In this document: one piece after another, positions 20,627 through 22,379 of the stretch
Layout of the letters: each line of letters begins with the position of its first letter
Position numbering within the stretch: position 1 is the stretch's first letter
NCBI GenBank assembly: GCA_043801115.1
Contig: JAZDMJ010000053.1
Coordinates: forward strand, 1 to 22,379
Direction: 5' to 3'
Length of the DNA stretch: 22,379 nucleotides
From: CAZHUN01 sp043801115
Lineage (GTDB): Archaea; Iainarchaeota; Iainarchaeia; Iainarchaeales; UBA10191
Position numbers and translations under genes: made by a program
The notes under the pieces: generated by a model
Database searches by the model: none
Told to the model about the DNA's origin: nothing
What the model saw: the letters and a program-made list of their open reading frames with translations, nothing else

Positions 20627-21670
20627 CCGGACGATTTCTTTGGGCGCTTGGGTCAGGCATCGGGACTTTTTTCCCACTAACACGTCGTCTTCCAACCGGA
20701 TTCCGAATTTTCCTTTCAAGTACAGTGCGGGTTCGAGCGCGAGCACCATGTTTTTTTCCAACTTCCACTTCGATTTTTCGCCAATGCCTTCGGGAAAATC
20801 GTGTTCTTCCAAGCCGATGCCGTGCCCCAACGCGTGCGGGAGAGGCTGAGAAAGGAGTTTGGAAGAAATCGCCCAGAGTTCGCTTGCGGGAATTCCCGGA
20901 CGGCACAATTTTGCGGATTCTTCGAGCGCGTTCCGAACTTCTTCGTACAAGTCCTTTTCGCGCTGCGAAGGTTTTCCGACAAAAAACGTGCGCGAAACGT
21001 CCGCCTTGTATCCCTTGTACTGCGCGCCCAAATCAACGAGCAAAAACCCCTTTCCAATTTTGGAGTCGTTGGGGCGGTGGTGGGGAACGGACGCGTTTTT
21101 TCCCCAAGCCACAATGGGGGAAAAAGAGAGTTTGGCGCCCTGCTTGAAAATTTCGGAAACGAGCACTTGCTGCAACTGCTTTTCCGTCATGCCTTTTCGG
21201 AACAATTCGGGAACTTTTTCCAACACTTTTTGCGAAATCGAGCAAGCTTTGCGCAGTTTTCCGATTTCTTCCGAGGATTTGATCGCGCGCGCTTTTTCCA
21301 ATGCTTCCGAAACGTCTCGGATTTTTTTCGGGCGCGCAGTGCGTTTGAAAGAATGAACGCGCGCGTACGGGTAGAGTGAAAGATTCAACCCCACGCGCTT
21401 TTTCGCGCAGTGCGCGCGCAGGAATTTTTCCAAATCGGAAGAGGTTTCAAAACAGGAAACGCGCGCGCCCTTCGCGTTTTGGCGCGCTTCTTCGAACTCC
21501 AAATTGGAAACGAGCAGAAATTTTCCGCGCTTGTCCAATACGAGAAATCCTTCCGCCCAGTTGCGAATGTTGGACTGCAGCAAATAGTCGAACGAGGGAT
21601 CACGGCATTCCGAAAAATTGCGAATCACAATGCAGTCGACTTTCGCTTTTTTCAAAATGGATGAAAGCAT
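20621..21670 (-). CDS. M24B metallopeptidase, Xaa-Pro aminopeptidase/prolidase-like
   Basis: A 349-aa cytoplasmic enzyme that removes the residue before a proline or cleaves X-Pro dipeptides. The N-terminal creatinase-like domain occupies roughly 1-120. The pita-bread catalytic domain shows FSPIVAWGKNASVPHH, the metal ligands D in LLVDLGAQYKGYKADVSRTF (two Asp), H in HALGHGIGLEEHD, E in LALEPALYL and E in GIRLEDDVLV. All five ligands are present. The start at 21670 is five bases after the stop of the M18 gene, so the two peptidases form one operon for peptide breakdown. Confidence 0.92.
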   Translation of the reverse strand: MLSSILKKAKVDCIVIRNFSECRDPSFDYLLQSNIRNWAEGFLVLDKRGKFLLVSNLEFEEARQNAKGARVSCFETSSDLEKFLRAHCAKKRVGLNLSLYPYARVHSFKRTARPKKIRDVSEALEKARAIKSSEEIGKLRKACSISQKVLEKVPELFRKGMTEKQLQQVLVSEIFKQGAKLSFSPIVAWGKNASVPHHRPNDSKIGKGFLLVDLGAQYKGYKADVSRTFFVGKPSQREKDLYEEVRNALEESAKLCRPGIPASELWAISSKLLSQPLPHALGHGIGLEEHDFPEGIGEKSKWKLEKNMVLALEPALYLKGKFGIRLEDDVLVGKKSRCLTQAPKEIVRL

Positions 21671-21675
21671 AAGCG

Positions 21676-22379
21676 TTATTCGAGAAAGGCCTTGTACACC
21701 AAGTACGAGCAGTACAAGTCCGCCTTGGAAATCAATTCATAGGGAGAATGCATGGCGAGGACCGGAGGGCCGATATCCACTACATCAACGCCGAAGCGGG
21801 CCATGTACACCGCAATGGTTCCGCCTCCGCCGTCGTCCACTTTTCCCAGTTCGCCCGTCTGCCACGGGATTTTGTTCTTGTTCAACAACTGCCTGAGTTC
21901 GGAAACGTACTCGGCGGACGTGTCCACGGTTCCCGACTTGCCGTACGCGCCCCCGTACTTGTCCAACGAAACGCCGTACCCTAAAATGTTCGCGTTCGAA
22001 GCGTCGAAAAATTCCTTGAACTTGGGGTCGACCGCGTCTGTAACATCCGCGCTCAGCATTTTGCTCTTTCCCAGCGCCTGCAACGCGGTTCCCTTTTCCT
22101 TCAACGAGTCCATCACATTCTGAACATATGTTTCCAACACAAATGCGCCCGCGCCCGTGTTTCCATAACTGCCGATTTCTTCCTTGTCGTAAAAAACCGC
22201 TACCGCAGTATGCTTGGGCTTTTCAATTTCCAGAATGGATTCCAGCAATGCAAAAGAGCTCGCGCGGTCGTCGTGGCCGTACGCCGCGACCATGCTGTTA
22301 TCAATGCCCACATCTCGGGGCTTGTGCGCAGGAACCAGAGTAAGGTCGGCGGTAACAAAGTCTTCCTCTTTCAGGCCGA
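21676..22379 (-). CDS. M18 family aminopeptidase, C-terminal part (runs off the window)
   Basis: Removes acidic or other N-terminal residues from peptides as a large cytoplasmic assembly. The visible 233 residues include ADLTLVPAHKPRDVGIDNSM, the metal-binding AYGHDDR, VFYDKEEIGSYGN with the catalytic Glu pair, SADVTDAVDP and the final metal histidine in PPVLAMHSPYEL. The order matches M18 aspartyl aminopeptidase rather than M42. The N-terminal part lies beyond the right edge. An M24 peptidase follows five bases downstream. Confidence 0.9.
   Translation of the reverse strand, partial: GLKEEDFVTADLTLVPAHKPRDVGIDNSMVAAYGHDDRASSFALLESILEIEKPKHTAVAVFYDKEEIGSYGNTGAGAFVLETYVQNVMDSLKEKGTALQALGKSKMLSADVTDAVDPKFKEFFDASNANILGYGVSLDKYGGAYGKSGTVDTSAEYVSELRQLLNKNKIPWQTGELGKVDDGGGGTIAVYMARFGVDVVDIGPPVLAMHSPYELISKADLYCSYLVYKAFLE

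Noticed and set aside
1..22379. CRISPR arrays, insertion sequences, transposases, integrase or att sites
   Set aside because: No direct-repeat/spacer series, terminal inverted repeats or transposase/integrase motifs were seen on either strand.

Overview
The window reads as a compact archaeal chromosome fragment, most likely from a DPANN-type archaeon (Diapherotrites-like would fit, but this is inference from gene content). The archaeal signature is an HMf-type histone, a Hef helicase-nuclease, a NucS/EndoMS nuclease, a form III RuBisCO, an archaeal-type CMP kinase, KaiC-like ATPases, a Tan1-like THUMP protein and TATA-box promoters placed 24-29 nt upstream of many start codons (leaderless mRNAs). 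Genes are packed tightly: at least seven junctions use a 4-nt ATGA overlap, and convergent genes abut or share stop codons.

Layout. 1-451 (-): the start of leuB joined in frame to the end of leuC. 507-3137 (-): an operon tan1-like > ogt > unknown > M52-like > aroB, the last gene markedly AT-rich. 3187-4479 (-): RuBisCO, divergent from dedA (+), with a single TATA box between them. 5186-7403 (+): Nudix, SLOG-like, CMP kinase and an FKBP lipoprotein. 7498-8838 (+): a KaiC-like ATPase and its P-loop-less partner, meeting the histone gene tail to tail. 9245-11948 (+): hef then an M23 peptidase, both with a +1 frameshift in a homopolymer. 11953-12213: two 5' gene fragments (DUF429 and lhr) facing each other across a deletion-like junction. 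12267-13904 (-): CDP-alcohol phosphotransferase, small membrane protein and HAD hydrolase. 13961-14990: PadR regulator, a RelE-like protein with a convergent 40-aa antitoxin-like ORF, and a 49-aa membrane protein. 14991-15374: non-coding, with a structured-RNA candidate and the long leader of an Lrp-like gene. 15375-17328: the Lrp regulator, then two convergent genes that each carry one in-frame stop. 17411-19293 (+): enolase and an HD phosphohydrolase. 19290-22379: nucS (-), a GNAT-like gene (+), and M24 and M18 peptidases (-).

Functional themes: carbon metabolism (RuBisCO, enolase), nucleotide handling (Cmk, Nudix, HD), DNA repair and chromatin (Hef, NucS, Ogt, histone, lhr remnant), peptide breakdown (M18, M24), lipid head-group synthesis and amino-acid biosynthesis (aroB, leu remnants).

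The two most unusual aspects are (i) three divergent gene pairs that each share one near-symmetric TATA box nearly equidistant from both start codons, and (ii) six or more damaged genes in 22 kb (two deletion-like chimeras, two homopolymer frameshifts, two in-frame stops). The second may reflect assembly or sequencing error as easily as genome erosion; raw reads would decide.
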